From JBFKQC01 sp041627895 (GTDB lineage: Bacteria > Pseudomonadota > Alphaproteobacteria > Rhodobacterales > Rhodobacteraceae): a DNA stretch of 15,943 bases. The notes below the pieces were generated by a model. It was not told the origin of the DNA and made no database searches. It saw only the letters and a program-made list of their open reading frames with translations. Positions 14,868-15,943 of the stretch are shown here, one piece after another (position 1 is the stretch's first letter; each line of letters opens with the position of its first letter). The translations under genes and the position numbers were made by a program. Location: NCBI GenBank assembly GCA_041627895.1, contig JBFKQC010000086.1, forward strand, positions 1 to 15,943, read 5' to 3'.

Positions 14868-15533
14868 TCAGCAAATCCCGCCGCCTTCCGGGCCGGCAAC
14901 CGTGCCGATGATATAGAAAGTGTCATCGACATTGGCGACCCAGTCGCGCATGGCTTCGTTGAGGGCGTCTTTCAGGGTTTTTGAACCGGCCTCGACCGGT
15001 ACCACGGTCGCCCCCAGCAATTTCATGCGATACACATTGGCAGCCTGGCGTTGAATATCTTCCGAGCCCATGTACACCACGCACTCCAGCCCGAGTCGCG
15101 CCGCGACCGTGGCCGAGGCCACGCAGTGCTGACCCGCACCGGTCTCGGCGATGATGCGGCTCTTGCCCATGCGCCGCGCCAGCAGGGCCTGGCCTATCGT
15201 ATTGTTGACCTTGTGCGCGCCGGTGTGATTCAGGTCTTCGCGTTTCAGCAGGATCTGTGCGCCGCCAGTACGCTCGGACAGGCGTTTGGCATGGTACAGG
15301 GGTGAGGGACGACCGACGTAATGCTGCAGTTCATAGTCAAGTTCGGCGAGAAACTCCGGGTCTTTCAGGTATTTTTCATAGGCGGCCTGCAACTCTTCCA
15401 GCGGTCCCATCAGTGTCTCGGCGACGAAGCGGCCGCCATAAGGTCCGAAATGGCCATTGCTGTCCGGTAAATGGTTGTCCCTGCTCTCAGGGAGCTTATC
15501 CGTTCCGGCGATTCCTCTAGCTGAAGACTGCAT
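14868..15533 (-). pseudogene. trpB: Truncated tryptophan synthase beta chain
   Basis: N-terminal half of TrpB, which joins indole and L-serine to make tryptophan using pyridoxal phosphate. From ATG 15533 the frame encodes 215 residues of good TrpB: GHFGPYGGRFVAETLM (27-42), RPSPLYHAKRLSE (75-87), the PLP lysine K108 in HTGAHKVNN, and the catalytic glutamate E130 in AETGAGQH. It then runs into six unrelated residues and a stop. TrpB is normally about 400 residues, so the C-terminal half, including the serine/PLP phosphate-binding glycine loop, is missing. ATG 15533 is preferred over ATG 15545 because GAGG sits 6 nt before it. It overlaps the end of trpF by 17 nt. The break coincides with the sequence junction, so this is probably an intact gene cut by assembly, not a real pseudogene. 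Confidence 0.88.
14886..14894. other. Junction between unrelated sequences
   Basis: TrpB homology read from the right edge stops abruptly here: the conserved GTVAGP is intact and the next codon departs from the family (usually HPYPAMVRDFQ). The sequence to the left (14640-14885) is GC-rich, like the rest of the window, and shows no TrpB in any frame. The sequence to the right is more AT-rich with different codon choice. The change is within a few bases and has no insertion sequence, tRNA or clear direct repeat. A metagenomic assembly join is the simplest explanation. Confidence 0.7.
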
Positions 15534-15943
15534 TATTGACCTCATTGATGAATGATTTAATCCTGTCCGGATCCTTGATGCCCTTTGCAAGCTCAACGCC
15601 GCCGCTGACATCTACTGCATAGGGTCTGACCTGCTCGATTGCCGATCGGACATTATCAGGGTTTAGGCCTCCTGCCAATATAAGCGGTTTTTCCATATTT
15701 TCCGGGATCATGGACCAGTCAAACGTCTGCCCGGTCCCGCCGGCCAGATCCTTGTGATAGGCATCCAGCAGTAGCGCCCTGGCGCCGGGATATTGCCCAA
15801 TCTGTGCCGTCAGCCCGGCCGCGTCCCGGACACGTATGGCCTTGATATAGGGCCGCGAGATGGTGGCGCACTCCGCATCGGTTTCATCCCCGTGAAACTG
15901 TATCAGATCCAGCGGACAATCCCGCAGGATGTCGGTGATGTCG
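15517..15943 (-). CDS. trpF: Phosphoribosylanthranilate isomerase, 3' part
   Basis: C-terminal ~140 residues of TrpF, which converts phosphoribosylanthranilate to CdRP, the third step of tryptophan synthesis; the 5' part lies beyond the right edge. Read from codon 15942, the frame contains LIQFHGDE, IKAIRVRD, LLLDAYHKDLAGGTGQTFDW with the catalytic-region aspartate, PLILAGGLNPDNV and AVDVSGGVE, all in family order, and ends in a TAG at 15517-15519. The full family length is about 205 residues. It is followed directly by overlapping trpB, the usual trpF-trpB order. Sequence style and base composition resemble gammaproteobacteria, unlike the rest of the window. Confidence 0.9.
   Translation of the reverse strand, partial: DITDILRDCPLDLIQFHGDETDAECATISRPYIKAIRVRDAAGLTAQIGQYPGARALLLDAYHKDLAGGTGQTFDWSMIPENMEKPLILAGGLNPDNVRSAIEQVRPYAVDVSGGVELAKGIKDPDRIKSFINEVNNAVFS

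Noticed and set aside
14868..15611. Longer trpB start at 15611
   Set aside because: It would run deep into trpF; ATG 15533 has GAGG 6 nt upstream and gives normal family length at the N-terminus.

Overview
The left ~14.9 kb reads as chromosome of a GC-rich alphaproteobacterium, most probably a Rhodobacterales relative. The main reason is a polyol uptake and oxidation operon whose gene order and protein sequences match the smoEFGK-smoS-mtlK operon of Rhodobacter sphaeroides. The last ~1.05 kb (about 14890 to 15943) is different: more AT-rich, with trpF and trpB fragments of gammaproteobacterial type, and joined so that trpB is cut in mid-gene. I treat that edge as an assembly chimera or a recent illegitimate junction, not as part of the same locus.

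Layout. 68-1966: amylosucrase-type GH13 enzyme. 2079-3110: LacI-family regulator. 3231-7390: ABC importer made of a periplasmic polyol-binding protein, two permeases and an ATPase. 7387-8160: sorbitol dehydrogenase (SDR), overlapping the ATPase gene by 4 nt. 8148-9638: mannitol 2-dehydrogenase family enzyme, overlapping the SDR gene by 13 nt. 9639-10294: non-coding, containing two long inverted repeats and a striking run of four perfect palindromes. 10295-11212: lipoprotein of the endonuclease/exonuclease/phosphatase (EEP) fold. 11372-12352 (minus): 4,5-dihydroxyphthalate decarboxylase-like / periplasmic-binding-fold protein without a signal peptide. 12353-13078: no convincing gene. 13079-14044 and 14139-14639: two secreted proteins of unknown function. 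14868-15533 (minus): truncated trpB. 15517-15943 (minus): 3' part of trpF.

How the genes work together. Polyols (sorbitol, mannitol) would be bound in the periplasm, imported by the ABC system and oxidised with NAD to fructose. Amylosucrase also releases fructose, from sucrose, so both branches meet at fructose; no fructokinase lies in the window. The LacI-type protein is the obvious local regulator. Two promoter-like sequences, one before its own gene and one before the binding-protein gene, each carry an imperfect palindrome in the -35/-10 spacer.

The most unusual signal is the palindrome array at 9981-10072: four perfect palindromes of 24, 18, 20 and 20 bp, each centred on GTCGAC, with centres 24, 22 and 24 bp apart and 3-4 nt linkers made only of T and G. 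The arm sequences differ but each pairs perfectly with its partner, which suggests selection on hairpin or cruciform structure. I do not recognise it as a described element. I saw no tRNA, rRNA, CRISPR array, transposase or integrase.
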